Shown in pieces: positions 16,972-26,357 of a DNA stretch of 64,000 nt. This DNA is from Planctomycetaceae bacterium (GTDB lineage Bacteria; Planctomycetota; Planctomycetia; Planctomycetales; Planctomycetaceae), in the NCBI GenBank assembly GCA_024742875.1, contig JANSXP010000011.1, positions 62,001 to 126,000 on the forward strand, in the 5' to 3' direction. Made by a program: the position numbers and the translations under genes. How positions within the stretch are numbered: position 1 is the first letter of the stretch; every line of letters begins with the position of its first letter. A model generated the notes under the pieces. The model did not search any database and was not told where the DNA came from. It worked only from the letters and a program-made list of their open reading frames with translations.

Positions 16972-17128
16972 CATCACTCCTCACCTGTCTGCTTCCACTC
17001 CTCCCCGAATCTGACGGAGTATTTCAGATATTGGGCCAATGATCGCTGAGGCCGCATTTCAGCCGGGATTTCGGAAATCTCAGGAATTCCTGTAATGGAT
17101 CCGGAGCCAGCGACAATACTCGGGTGCG
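16972..17128. promoter_or_regulatory. Divergent control region between two ECF/FecR operons
   Basis: This 157-base gap separates two oppositely transcribed ECF sigma genes, so it must hold both promoters. A 6-bp inverted repeat gatttc-g-gaaatc lies at 17067-17079, followed by the palindrome ggaattcc at 17083-17090. They may be operator or ECF promoter elements. I cannot assign -35/-10 boxes with confidence. Confidence 0.55.
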
Positions 17129-17656
17129 ATGGACAGTTCAGACGTAGTACAGCAGATGACACTTGAATGGACGCGGGCTCAGCCTTCGGTCCGGCGGTTT
17201 GTCAGCAGTTTCCTGCGTGATCCGGGAGCGGTCGACGATGTGCTGCAGGAAGTTGCTCTTGTCGTTGTCGAAAGATTCGAAGACTGGGATCCGACGCGGC
17301 CATTTGCTGGATGGGCGTTGGGGATCGCAAGACGTGTTGTTTCAGCTCATCTGCGACGAAAGTATCGCGAAAAAAAGATCGAGTTTTCAGACGCCATCGA
17401 CCGGGTCGCATTGTCGTTTGAGAAACTTGAGCCCCAGGCGGAGCTAATGAAGGACTCGCTGGCCGATTGTCTGGGCCAGATCCATGGGCAGAGTCACCGG
17501 TTGCTCTCGCTGCGGTACAAAGAAGGGCTGGAGCTTAAGCAGGTCGCCGAGCGACTTGGTCTGACAGCCAGCCACGTGGGCGTGATATTACATCGTGTTC
17601 GCACGGCCCTGCGTGAATGCGTCGACAATAAGCTAAGAGCGGAGGGCATGGCATGA
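17129..17656 (+). CDS. ECF sigma factor (Rhodopirellula/Verrucomicrobium family), right arm
   Basis: A 175-residue ECF sigma factor. Region 2: VRRFVSSFLRDPGAVDDVLQEVALVVVERFEDWDPTRPFAGWALGIARRVVSAHLRRK; region 4: DCLGQIHGQSHRLLSLRYKEGLELKQVAERLGLTASHVGVILHRVRTALRECV. The pattern fits the sigma-70 subfamily described from Rhodopirellula and Verrucomicrobium. Its stop overlaps the FecR start by four bases (ATGA), so the two are translationally coupled. It is the first gene of the right island operon and probably controls the sulfatase/DUF1552 genes downstream; that target set is inference. Confidence 0.94.
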   Translation: MDSSDVVQQMTLEWTRAQPSVRRFVSSFLRDPGAVDDVLQEVALVVVERFEDWDPTRPFAGWALGIARRVVSAHLRRKYREKKIEFSDAIDRVALSFEKLEPQAELMKDSLADCLGQIHGQSHRLLSLRYKEGLELKQVAERLGLTASHVGVILHRVRTALRECVDNKLRAEGMA

Positions 17657-19011
17657 GCGACATGACTCGCCAGATCGACCGCTATCTCGACGATGATCTC
17701 AGCGACAACGAAATCGCCGAATTGTTTGAGTGGATTGCAGCTGATCAGGAGAATGCAGACCAGTTTGCCCGTCAGACTCTCCTGGATCAGCATGCGAGCG
17801 AACTACTGGGCAGTGGCGACTTTCCCTTGCCCGTTCCTCCGCGACCGCAACCTCCGCTGGCAAATGCAGAATCTCGACGTCGAATTATCTGGAGCGTAGC
17901 CGCGATCGCCGCTGCCGCTCTGATTTTGCCGACGTTCCTTCCATCCGGGCACAACGGCGACCGCGTTTCGTCGGCAGACGCCGTTGCGACGATCGGGTAC
18001 ACGTCGCATGCACGCCTGACAGACGCCGAATTTTCGGCAGGAGATCCAGTCGGGACTGGCGTGTTGAATTTGGAGGTTGGCATCGTCCGACTGGACTTTG
18101 ACAACGGCGCGACGGTCACACTTCAGGGACCGGCCCGTTTCGAAATCACCAGCACCGACACTACCCGGCTGGACAGCGGTATTCTGACAGCTTCCATACC
18201 TGAGTCTGCCGTTGGGTTCGAAGTGATCACTCCGGCACTGGATGTCGTCGACCTGGGGACTGCGTTTGGTGTCTCGGTGGGAGCCGGCGGAGAAACGGAT
18301 GTCTGCGTATTCGAGGGCGAAGTCGAAGTCAGCCAGTCGGGTGGCGAACAGATGCCTCAACTGGTTCGCGAAGGAAACGCGGTCCGATCTCGACCGTCCG
18401 CCACTTCCATTGATGCCGTAGACTATGCGACCGAGCGCTACGAAGACGCCTGGCCGGTGACGTCTGGAGTGTTGCAGGCGACCGGCCTGATGAAGTTTGT
18501 TTCACCCGGTCCCGAATTTGTTCCGGGAAAGCACGAAGACAGCGGACACATTCTCGTCTTCCCTGAGCGTTCGCATGTGCTGTTGAAATCAGACCTGGAA
18601 GTCAGTGTCACGGAGCCAGGGCAGTACAGCCGCGTTCGCCGTCGTGACAAACGTCCGATCGCTTCGGGGCAGCTGGTGCGAAGTTATCTGCTGCAACTGA
18701 ATCCGATTGGTGAGTTTGGTCGCGCAGAGGTGGACGCCGCGAGAATCATCGGACAGATCACTTTTGATCGGCCGATTCTTGGTCTGATCGGCAGAACGAC
18801 CCTGCTCAACGGGACAGACGAACTGCTTGGACACCCCCTCGGTGATTACGGAGGCATCGGCCGTGGCATCGAGCCAACTCGTTCAGATGACCCGCCCGAC
18901 TCAGGTCGTGACAGCGTGGTACTCAGCGGTGATCGCCGAACACTGTCTCTTGATCTGTCTGCAAGTTCAGCCGTCGACCAGATCCGAGTCGTCGTCTCGC
19001 AACAGCAGTAA
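17653..19011 (+). CDS. FecR-domain anti-sigma/transmembrane regulator, right arm
   Basis: A 452-residue protein coupled to the preceding sigma gene. N-terminal helical domain QIDRYLDDDLSDNEIAELFEWI; transmembrane helix IIWSVAAIAAAALILPTFLP near 77-96; FecR domain about 110-245 with VGIVRLDFDNGATVTLQGPARFEI and GFEVITPALDVVDLGTAFGV. The C-terminal ~200 residues contain HVLLKSDLEVSVTEPGQYSR and SGQLVRSYLLQLNP, which read as a secreted beta domain that I cannot name; it differs from the PA14-like end of the left-arm FecR. Its predicted job is to bind and inhibit the cognate ECF factor and transmit a periplasmic signal. Confidence 0.9.
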   Translation: MSDMTRQIDRYLDDDLSDNEIAELFEWIAADQENADQFARQTLLDQHASELLGSGDFPLPVPPRPQPPLANAESRRRIIWSVAAIAAAALILPTFLPSGHNGDRVSSADAVATIGYTSHARLTDAEFSAGDPVGTGVLNLEVGIVRLDFDNGATVTLQGPARFEITSTDTTRLDSGILTASIPESAVGFEVITPALDVVDLGTAFGVSVGAGGETDVCVFEGEVEVSQSGGEQMPQLVREGNAVRSRPSATSIDAVDYATERYEDAWPVTSGVLQATGLMKFVSPGPEFVPGKHEDSGHILVFPERSHVLLKSDLEVSVTEPGQYSRVRRRDKRPIASGQLVRSYLLQLNPIGEFGRAEVDAARIIGQITFDRPILGLIGRTTLLNGTDELLGHPLGDYGGIGRGIEPTRSDDPPDSGRDSVVLSGDRRTLSLDLSASSAVDQIRVVVSQQQ

Positions 19012-19095
19012 GCTTTGAATCCGGACCACAAAAAAGCCAAAACCTGTCTCAACCTGCCCTGTCCCCTTCGATCTGCGATGACTCCGAACAGCACC

Positions 19096-20520
19096 ATGAA
19101 ACTTCGACACCCGATACAAGCGTTGATCCTCGGCTTAATGGCATTGCCCACCATCGCGACGGCCGCCGGTGACAAGCCGAACATCGTGATCATTCTTACG
19201 GACGATCAGGGTTACGCCGACGTTAGCTACAATCCTCACTCACCGTCGGAAATCAGCACGCCGAATATTGATGCCCTCGCACATTCCTCCATTATCTGCA
19301 CGCAGGGCTATACCAGCGGACACGTTTGCTCACCAACGCGTGCAGGCCTGATGACAGGTCGCTACCAGCAGCGATTTGGTGTCTATACAGCCGGGGAAGG
19401 AGGCTCAGGCGTGCCGCTGGACGAGGTGTTTATTCCTCAACGTCTGAAGCCAGCCGGCTATGTCTCCGGGGCACTCGGCAAGTGGCACCTTGGAGTGGCT
19501 CCGAAGTACCACGCCATGAAGCGAGGGTTCGATGAGTTCTACGGTTTCATGGGACGCGGAGCGCATCCGTACTTTGACCACTCTGACATGGACCACCCGA
19601 TTTATCGCGGCCTCAACCCCATCAAAGAAGAAGGCTACCTCACGACTCGAATCACGGAAGAAGCCGTTGACTTCATCGACCGCCACAAGACGGACCCGTT
19701 TTTCCTGTATGTCGCGTACAACGCAGTGCACGCTCCACCGGAGGCCCCCGAGGAAGACATCCGCAATGTCACCGGCGATGAAACACGTGACACGCTGATC
19801 GCCATGATCAAGCATCTGGACATGGGGGTTGGCGAGATTGTGAAATCACTGAAGCACCACAACATCTTCGACAACACACTGCTGATTTTTCTCACCGACA
19901 ACGGTGGCTCCAAGACCATGCACGCCAACAATGCACCACTGCGAGGCTTCAAGCAGATGGACTACGAAGGCGGCATCCATGTTCCTTTCGTTGTGTCGTG
20001 GCCCGCTCAACTGGAAGGCGGGCAAAAGTGCCATGTTCCCATGTGGTCAATCGATCTGTTCGCCACCGCTCTGGACGCCGCGGGGCTTCCGATGCCGCAG
20101 GACAAGCCTCTGGACGGCAAAAGCATCCTGCCTGCGTTGAAAGGCGAAACCGACAAACTGCACGACGAGTTCTACTGGAGTTCGGCGGGCCTGAAAGGGG
20201 CGTGGGCCATTCGTTCCGGCAATTGGAAACTGGTTGGGCAGAAAAAACGCGTCGAACTGTTCGATCTGGAAAAGGATCTCAGCGAGACCACAAACCTTGC
20301 CGGCAAACACGGCGACGTGGTTTCCCGACTTACTGAGAAGTACGACGTTTGGCTCGATGAAATGGCAGACCCGATCAGTCACCAGGCAAAACGCTGGAGT
20401 GCTGACACCCCGCCACCCGCCAGGAAGATGTCGAAAGAAGAAAAGAAAGCCGCACGCGAAAAGGCAAAGGCCAAACGCATCAAAGAGCGTGATGCAAAGA
20501 AGCCCGGCGAAACGTCTTGA
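19096..20520 (+). CDS. Secreted arylsulfatase-like sulfatase with basic tail
   Basis: A 474-residue protein from ATG 19096, which gives a clean signal peptide (MKLRHPIQALILGLMALPTI); an in-frame ATG at 19078 is an alternative and neither has a strong Shine-Dalgarno. Motifs: NIVIILTDDQGYADVSY; formylglycine site CSPTR with Cys78 in HVCSPTRAGLMTGRY; LGKWHLG; YVAYNAVHAPPEAP; FLTDNGGSKTMHANNAPLRGFK; IRSGNWKLVGQKKRVELFDLEKD. The C-terminal 30 residues are Lys/Arg-rich (KMSKEEKKAAREKAKAKR...). It is the first enzyme of the right operon, 84 bases after FecR. Confidence 0.92.
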   Translation: MKLRHPIQALILGLMALPTIATAAGDKPNIVIILTDDQGYADVSYNPHSPSEISTPNIDALAHSSIICTQGYTSGHVCSPTRAGLMTGRYQQRFGVYTAGEGGSGVPLDEVFIPQRLKPAGYVSGALGKWHLGVAPKYHAMKRGFDEFYGFMGRGAHPYFDHSDMDHPIYRGLNPIKEEGYLTTRITEEAVDFIDRHKTDPFFLYVAYNAVHAPPEAPEEDIRNVTGDETRDTLIAMIKHLDMGVGEIVKSLKHHNIFDNTLLIFLTDNGGSKTMHANNAPLRGFKQMDYEGGIHVPFVVSWPAQLEGGQKCHVPMWSIDLFATALDAAGLPMPQDKPLDGKSILPALKGETDKLHDEFYWSSAGLKGAWAIRSGNWKLVGQKKRVELFDLEKDLSETTNLAGKHGDVVSRLTEKYDVWLDEMADPISHQAKRWSADTPPPARKMSKEEKKAAREKAKAKRIKERDAKKPGETS

Positions 20521-20636
20521 TCTTCCGAATCACCCACGCTCTGCGCAGCGCGATCCAGATCGCACATTATCCCGGAGTTCCTTCTCGGATTTCGCTTTAG
20601 CGTTGCCCGTGGCCGCTGTTTCCCAGGAATCTTACA

Positions 20637-22397
20637 ATGAAACCATTGCTCACATTCTCAGTCTTCTGTCTGTCAGCACTGTCTGTGGTCAACGCTCACG
20701 CAGAGCGTCCCAACATCGTCATGTTTCTGATCGACGATCAAAACCCTTCGAGCATCGCGGCATTTGGAGGTGACACCTACACGCCGAATCTCGACCGTAT
20801 GGCGGCGGAAGGAATGAAATTCACCCGCGCGTACGTCAGCAGTTCAGTCTGTACTCCGTCTCGATACAGCTTCCTGACCGGCCGGTATGCTGGCAACTCG
20901 CACAGTAAACTGTACGCCGATGCGGTCGGTGGCCAGGACAGTCAGGGGCTGCCTGGCTTCAACGTCGCGTTAGAACGCGACAACATGAACGTTGGCAACG
21001 TTCTTCGTGAAGCCGGCTATACCACGGGGTTCGTCGGAAAGTTTCACCTCGGATCCCGCCTGGATTTCCCCGAGTTGTACAAAGGAAAAAAGGGGTACAT
21101 CAAGATTTCGAAAGATGCGCGTCCCGGACCGGAAACGTCGGCTCAATACGCGCACAACGAACGCTGGATGCGTCGTTATCTGGAAACGCTTGGCTTTTCC
21201 TGGGCGAAGAACGTTTACCCGGAAAATCTGGGTCGGCCCTATAACTCGCACAATGCAGAGTGGACCACGGCGGCAGCACTGGAGTTCATTGAAGAGAACA
21301 AAGATGGCCCATTCTACCTTCATCTTTGCAGCACTCTACTGCACGGCCCGGACAAATCCTGGCGAAAATCCATGGACCACCCGCTCGTCACTGGTGAAGG
21401 AGAGGTTCGAACCCTGCCCGAAGTGATGACTCCACGCGCTGAGCTGCTTCGAACAATCGCTGAGAAGGGCTTCGACCCGGACAGCCATGTGGCTGGTGAA
21501 GCGTGGATCGATGATTCGCTCGGGGCGATTCTGCGAAAGCTGAAGGCGCTGGGAATCGACGACAACACGCTGGTGATCTTCGCACCCGATCATGGTCGCG
21601 ATGGAAAAGCATCCGTCTTTTCACACGGTGGTTGCCAGGTCCCCATGATCATGCGGTGGCCCAATGGAATTCCCGCAGGACAGGAGTGTGAGGAGCTGGT
21701 GCAGAATATCGATCTCGTCCCCACGTTCTTCGATCTGGCGCAAGCCACCAAACCAGAAGCGTACCGGATCGATGGCCGAAGTCTCACGCCCCTGCTGCAG
21801 AATGGAACATCCGAGAACTGGCGGGATCACCTCTATCTCGAAATGGGAGCCGCGCGGGCAACGGTCACGAAAGACTGGTCCTACATTTCCGTCCGGTACA
21901 CCACAGAGCAAATCGCTGCCATCAAAAAAGCGAAGCCGGAAAACTTACCTCGAGCCATGTCCTACATCGGCCGTCTGGGCATCGGAGTGCGAGGAGCAGA
22001 CCACCCCGGCTTCTTCGACGAAGATCAGCTCTACGATCTGAAGAACGACCCCAAAGAGCGGAAGAACCTCGCCGACAACAGGAAATACGCGACTCGCCTG
22101 AACGAGATGCGATCTCACATGAAGCAATATCTCGATGCGATTGGTCGACCATTCGGCGAATTTATCCCGGGAGGGAACGCTGCCCTCCCCGGCCAGATCG
22201 ACAGGCAGGTTGAAGTTGTTAAGCAGATTCAAATCAAGGGCAAGGACGTTTCTGTACCGAAAGCTCTGAAGGGACGGCAGGAGGCGACCGCTGAGCCAGC
22301 GGTCGAAGAAAACAATGGGAAGAAAGCGGCGCGGCAAGCCCGAAGAAAGGCCCGACAGGAAGGCAAATCAGACAGCCGGAAAAACCCAGGGAGATAG
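20637..22397 (+). CDS. Secreted sulfatase with basic tail
   Basis: A 586-residue type I sulfatase. Signal peptide MKPLLTFSVFCLSALSVVNAHA; metal site NIVMFLIDDQNPSSIAAFGG; formylglycine motif CTPSR with Cys72 (SSSVCTPSRYSFLTGRYAG); then FVGKFHLGSRL, FYLHLCSTLLHGPDKSW, LVIFAPDHGRDGKASVFSHGGCQVPMIMRWP and LYDLKNDPKERKNLA. It is longer than average because of an insertion around residues 130-260 and a basic C-terminus (KKAARQARRKARQEGKSDSR). It precedes DUF1552 by 48 bases in the right operon. The substrate is not readable from sequence. Confidence 0.92.
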   Translation: MKPLLTFSVFCLSALSVVNAHAERPNIVMFLIDDQNPSSIAAFGGDTYTPNLDRMAAEGMKFTRAYVSSSVCTPSRYSFLTGRYAGNSHSKLYADAVGGQDSQGLPGFNVALERDNMNVGNVLREAGYTTGFVGKFHLGSRLDFPELYKGKKGYIKISKDARPGPETSAQYAHNERWMRRYLETLGFSWAKNVYPENLGRPYNSHNAEWTTAAALEFIEENKDGPFYLHLCSTLLHGPDKSWRKSMDHPLVTGEGEVRTLPEVMTPRAELLRTIAEKGFDPDSHVAGEAWIDDSLGAILRKLKALGIDDNTLVIFAPDHGRDGKASVFSHGGCQVPMIMRWPNGIPAGQECEELVQNIDLVPTFFDLAQATKPEAYRIDGRSLTPLLQNGTSENWRDHLYLEMGAARATVTKDWSYISVRYTTEQIAAIKKAKPENLPRAMSYIGRLGIGVRGADHPGFFDEDQLYDLKNDPKERKNLADNRKYATRLNEMRSHMKQYLDAIGRPFGEFIPGGNAALPGQIDRQVEVVKQIQIKGKDVSVPKALKGRQEATAEPAVEENNGKKAARQARRKARQEGKSDSRKNPGR

Positions 22398-22445
22398 CAG
22401 GCCCACTCATTTTCTGAACAACGCCGGAGAGCAAGAGGCGATTGA

Positions 22446-23735
22446 ATGACCAAAAGACTTAATCGACGCACCATGCTGCGTGGAGCCGGCGGTGCACTAC
22501 TTGCGCTGCCGTATCTGGATGCCATGGCGGCACCCACAAAGGTGTCCGAGGTGCCGATGCGGATGGCGTGTGTTGGCTTGAACTTCGGACTGGTGCCGCA
22601 GTTGTTCTTTCCGGGGCAGACAGGACCGGGCTACGAGTTGACGGACCGGCTCCAGCCATTGGCGAAATTCAGAAAGGACTTCACTGTCTTCTCCGGACTG
22701 GATCATGGGGTGAATGCTCAGGGAGGACACGGGGGCGTACACGCTTTTCTGTCCGGAGTTCTTTCAAAGAACTCCGCGGGGATGCCGGAAGCAAATATCA
22801 GCATCGACCAGAAAGCCGCCCAATTGGTGGGAGCCAGGACGCGGTACTCTTCTATGCAGCTGGCCAGCGGAAACGATCCAAACAACCAGATTTCATGGAA
22901 CGGTGCAGGAGTCGCCATTCCACCAGTCTCGAACGTTGAGACCATCTTTCGACTTCTGTTTCAGAAACTCGACCCCAGTCTCCGCGACAACACTCGGGCT
23001 GAGCTTGCCGCGCGGACCAGCATTCTTGATCTCGTCAAAACGGATGCCGATTACCTGCGACGAAAGGTGGGGACACACGACCGACGGAAGCTTGACCGAT
23101 ACTTCGATGCGGTTCGATCCGTGGAAAGACGACTTGTGCAATCGAGCCAGTGGCTGGACAAGCCTAAGCCAGTCGTGGACTACTCGCTGCCTGCCGGTGC
23201 CAACCGTCTGGACTTCATCGATCGTGTCCCCCTGTACTACGACCTGATGAGCCTCGCGCTACAGACAGATTCGACTCGCGTAATCACCCTGGCTCTGGCC
23301 GACATCGGAGCCAACTACGGCGGATTCGATATCAGTCGCGGCTATCATCAACTGCCTCCTCATGGCAAAGTGCCCGAAGACAGCACTGAGCTGTCGATCA
23401 TTGAGCGTTTTCACATGGAACAACTGGCCCGGTTCCTGACGCAGCTCAAGTCGGTCGATGAGCCGAACGGAAAGACGTTGCTCGACAACTGCATGGTCCT
23501 GTTTGGTTCGGGCATGGGAAATGCGAGCTCCCATTCCAATAAGAACCTGCCACTGTTGCTCGCCGGCGGTGATTTCCGACACGGTGAGCACAGGTCGTAC
23601 TTTATGGACGAGGAAAAGAAGAATGCTTCTCCTGCCGGCAATCTGTTTGTCTCGATGTTGCAGCGTTTTGGCGTCGAGACAGACACCTTCGGTACAGCCA
23701 CGACCACTCTGACCGGGCTGGAGGTGCGCGGGTGA
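22446..23735 (+). CDS. DUF1552 family protein with degenerate HXXSHH motif
   Basis: A 429-residue protein with AGAGG upstream of ATG 22446 and a twin-arginine-like leader (LNRRTMLRGAGGALLALPYL). Family text: MACVGLNFGLVPQLFFPGQTGPGYELTDRLQPL, FTVFSGLDHGVNAQGGHGGVHAFLSG, KLDRYFDAVRSVERRL, MSLALQTDSTRVITL and VLFGSGMGNASSHSNKNLPLLLAGG. The name-giving H-x-x-S-H-H site reads GYHQLPPHGK, so the Ser and the first of the paired His residues are replaced by Pro. The stop overlaps the DUF1592 GTG start (GTGA), a coupled pair. Its function is unknown. Confidence 0.92.
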   Translation: MTKRLNRRTMLRGAGGALLALPYLDAMAAPTKVSEVPMRMACVGLNFGLVPQLFFPGQTGPGYELTDRLQPLAKFRKDFTVFSGLDHGVNAQGGHGGVHAFLSGVLSKNSAGMPEANISIDQKAAQLVGARTRYSSMQLASGNDPNNQISWNGAGVAIPPVSNVETIFRLLFQKLDPSLRDNTRAELAARTSILDLVKTDADYLRRKVGTHDRRKLDRYFDAVRSVERRLVQSSQWLDKPKPVVDYSLPAGANRLDFIDRVPLYYDLMSLALQTDSTRVITLALADIGANYGGFDISRGYHQLPPHGKVPEDSTELSIIERFHMEQLARFLTQLKSVDEPNGKTLLDNCMVLFGSGMGNASSHSNKNLPLLLAGGDFRHGEHRSYFMDEEKKNASPAGNLFVSMLQRFGVETDTFGTATTTLTGLEVRG

Positions 23736-26347
23736 CAGCAACCAACGCACAAACGTCGTCCAACCGGGCAGGTTCCTCTTTGTCGCAGAAACGCAACAGA
23801 TGGCCCGTAAGAACGGGCACTGCGGCTGTATTGATTCTCGTCGCGTTCGCAAACGTTGCCCAGGCGGATCACGAGAGTCTCAATCCACAGGTTGCCACCT
23901 ACTTCCAGCGGTATTGTCATCGCTGCCACGGCGAATCCACTCAGAAGGGCGACCGCCGGCTGGATCTCTTCCCGCAAACGATAGAGGCTGACAGCGACGC
24001 GGCCACGCTGCTGGAAGAAGCGCTTGATGCGATCAATCGGGGCGACATGCCACCTCGGGAAGACGGAGTGACTCAACCGCCCGCTGCCGAAACAGGCACG
24101 GTTGTCGCGGCTCTCTCCGATTACCTCTCAGGAATATCAGACGCCCAATCCCCCCGATCGACCGTGATGAGGCGGCTCAATCGATTCGAGTACGTCAACA
24201 CGATGCGAGACCTCCTGGGACTTCGTCGCGAGTTCTTTGATTCAACGTCCGACTTTCCGGCTGACGCGCATCAACACGGCTTTGACAACAACGGGGAAGC
24301 ACTCACGCTGTCGGACGATCAGCTGCAACGTTATCTGGAAGTTGCTGAAGCATCACTTGATGCGGCCGCCTTCTTTGATACGGAACGCCCGAAGACTCAG
24401 CAGTGGCGTTACACGGGGAGAGATTTCAACGGAGTTGCAGCGTACGAACGAGCTCCGGTCACCTGGCGGCTTATTGTTAACGGTAAGTACGTGGAGATCG
24501 GGCATGGACAACCCAGCGAACGGCACCCCAACTACGTCCCGGCATTCGCGAAGCAGGGTGGGGTCCCGGCTGACGGATGGTACACAATCCGAGTGAAAGC
24601 GGCGGCAGCCAACCGGCTGGACCACGGCTACGATCACAGCGAGTTTGATCGCTTCAAAACCCAGCAGCTGAAGATGGCCCTGTGGATTGCTCCCAGCGCT
24701 ATGCTTCTTGATAAGAACGCAGCCGATCAGCGGCAACTGCTCGAAGTGAGGGATCTGCCTGATGATCAGCCAGACGTGTTGACAAAACGAGTCTGGCTTA
24801 GCAGAGGAGCCATTCCGTTCGTCAGCTGGACAAATGGCATCAGTTCCAAGGGCAACATTCGCCGAGTCGCTGAGAAACACCACCCGGAAGTGATCCGCGC
24901 AACGAAGACGCAGCGAGATGCGGCAAAGCTGGGAAATCCTGAGGCGAAGGCGCTGGTCGAAGCACTTGCGCAGAATGAAAACAATCGTTTGCTTTCGGAT
25001 GTCTACCACGGACCTCGCATTCGCGTCTGGAGTATGGACATTGACGGTCCGGAGTTTGACCATTGGCCCCCCGTCAGCCATCAACTTCTGTTCGGCGATG
25101 TGACCGATGCTTCCCGGGTCGATATTGATCGCACAGTCGCGAAGTTTGCCAGCCGCGCATTCCGTCGCCCAGTGCCACCTGCAGAAGTCCAGCACTACGT
25201 GGCGTTTATTCGCGGCCGAATGAAAAACGGTGCCGGACACGCAGAAGCACTGAAACTCGGGCTGGCGGCCGTCCTGGCATCACCGCGGTTTCTGTACCTC
25301 GACGAAGGCAACGACGAAGCCGATTCGAAACTCACGGCATTCGAAATGGCCACACGTTTGTCTTATTTTCTGTGGAGCAGTACTCCTGATGAGCAACTGC
25401 TGGCAGCAGCTGCGAATGGGGACCTCAATACGCGTGAAGGTCTGGCACAACAGGTGGAACGCCTGCTTCAAAGCGACAAAGCGGACGCCTTCGTCGAGCA
25501 CTTCACTGATACGTGGCTGCGTATCAACACACTCGGCTCCATGCCGCCGGACCCGAAAGCTTTCGGAGCGTATTACCGAGACCGGCTTGAGAATCTCTTC
25601 AAGAGGGAAACGCGACTGTTCTTTGGCGACCTGGTCAAAACAAACGGTTCGATCGTGAACCTGCTCGACAGCGACTACACATTCGTCAACGATGCTCTGG
25701 CCACGCATTACGGCATCGACAACGTTCAGGGGGAACACTTCCGCAAGGTCGCGTTTCAGCCGAGACATCGACGTGGCGGTCTGCTGGGCCACGGCAGCAT
25801 CCTCACGCTTTCCGCGAACGGCATTGAGACGTCTCCGGTCGTGCGGGGCGTGTGGGTTCTGGAGAACATCCTGGGCACTCCGCCTCCCCCGCCTCCGCCC
25901 GACGTCCCCGCGATCGAGCCGGACACACGAGGCACCACAACAATTCGCGAACAACTCAGGAAACATCGCACCGTCGCGGCCTGTGCCGACTGCCACCGCA
26001 GGATTGACCCGGCTGGTTTTGCTCTGGAGTTTTTCGATCCGATCGGCGGCTTCCGCACTCACTATCCCGGACGCGGCAAACGCCCCACCGTGGATGGTTC
26101 CGGCCAGTTGCCCACAGGCGAACGGTTCGACGACGAACGCGGCCTGAAGAAGCTTCTGCTTGCTCGCAAAGATCGATTTGCGGAAACTCTGGCAAAGAAA
26201 CTGCTGACTTACGCAACCGGTCGGGCGATGACCTTCCGAGATCAACCGGAGATCAAACGCATCGCCGCCGAATCCGCCAAAGACGGGTACAGACTTCGGG
26301 ACCTGGTTGTCAGGATTGCAACCAGTGAGACCTTCGGCAGACGGTAG
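23732..26347 (+). CDS. DUF1592-type di-haem planctomycete cytochrome protein
   Basis: An 871-residue protein beginning with GTG, overlapping the DUF1552 stop. A membrane anchor or signal GTAAVLILVAFANVAQA lies at about 29-45. Haem motif CHRCH at 62-66 (PSCyt1), DUF1587 near 145 (MRRLNRFEYVNTMRDLLGL), DUF1595 (FASRAFRRPVPPAEVQHYV), DUF1592 (MATRLSYFLWSSTPDEQLL), DUF1588 (GGLLGHGSILTLSANGIETSPVVRGVWVLENILGTPPPPPPPDV is the shared region, shown here by its start and end) with a second haem site CADCH before RRIDPAGFALEFFD, and DUF1585 at the end. Probably a periplasmic electron-transfer or enzyme subunit working with DUF1552; neither reaction nor partner is proven. Confidence 0.93.
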   Translation: MTATNAQTSSNRAGSSLSQKRNRWPVRTGTAAVLILVAFANVAQADHESLNPQVATYFQRYCHRCHGESTQKGDRRLDLFPQTIEADSDAATLLEEALDAINRGDMPPREDGVTQPPAAETGTVVAALSDYLSGISDAQSPRSTVMRRLNRFEYVNTMRDLLGLRREFFDSTSDFPADAHQHGFDNNGEALTLSDDQLQRYLEVAEASLDAAAFFDTERPKTQQWRYTGRDFNGVAAYERAPVTWRLIVNGKYVEIGHGQPSERHPNYVPAFAKQGGVPADGWYTIRVKAAAANRLDHGYDHSEFDRFKTQQLKMALWIAPSAMLLDKNAADQRQLLEVRDLPDDQPDVLTKRVWLSRGAIPFVSWTNGISSKGNIRRVAEKHHPEVIRATKTQRDAAKLGNPEAKALVEALAQNENNRLLSDVYHGPRIRVWSMDIDGPEFDHWPPVSHQLLFGDVTDASRVDIDRTVAKFASRAFRRPVPPAEVQHYVAFIRGRMKNGAGHAEALKLGLAAVLASPRFLYLDEGNDEADSKLTAFEMATRLSYFLWSSTPDEQLLAAAANGDLNTREGLAQQVERLLQSDKADAFVEHFTDTWLRINTLGSMPPDPKAFGAYYRDRLENLFKRETRLFFGDLVKTNGSIVNLLDSDYTFVNDALATHYGIDNVQGEHFRKVAFQPRHRRGGLLGHGSILTLSANGIETSPVVRGVWVLENILGTPPPPPPPDVPAIEPDTRGTTTIREQLRKHRTVAACADCHRRIDPAGFALEFFDPIGGFRTHYPGRGKRPTVDGSGQLPTGERFDDERGLKKLLLARKDRFAETLAKKLLTYATGRAMTFRDQPEIKRIAAESAKDGYRLRDLVVRIATSETFGRR

Positions 26348-26357
26348 AGGACACGAA

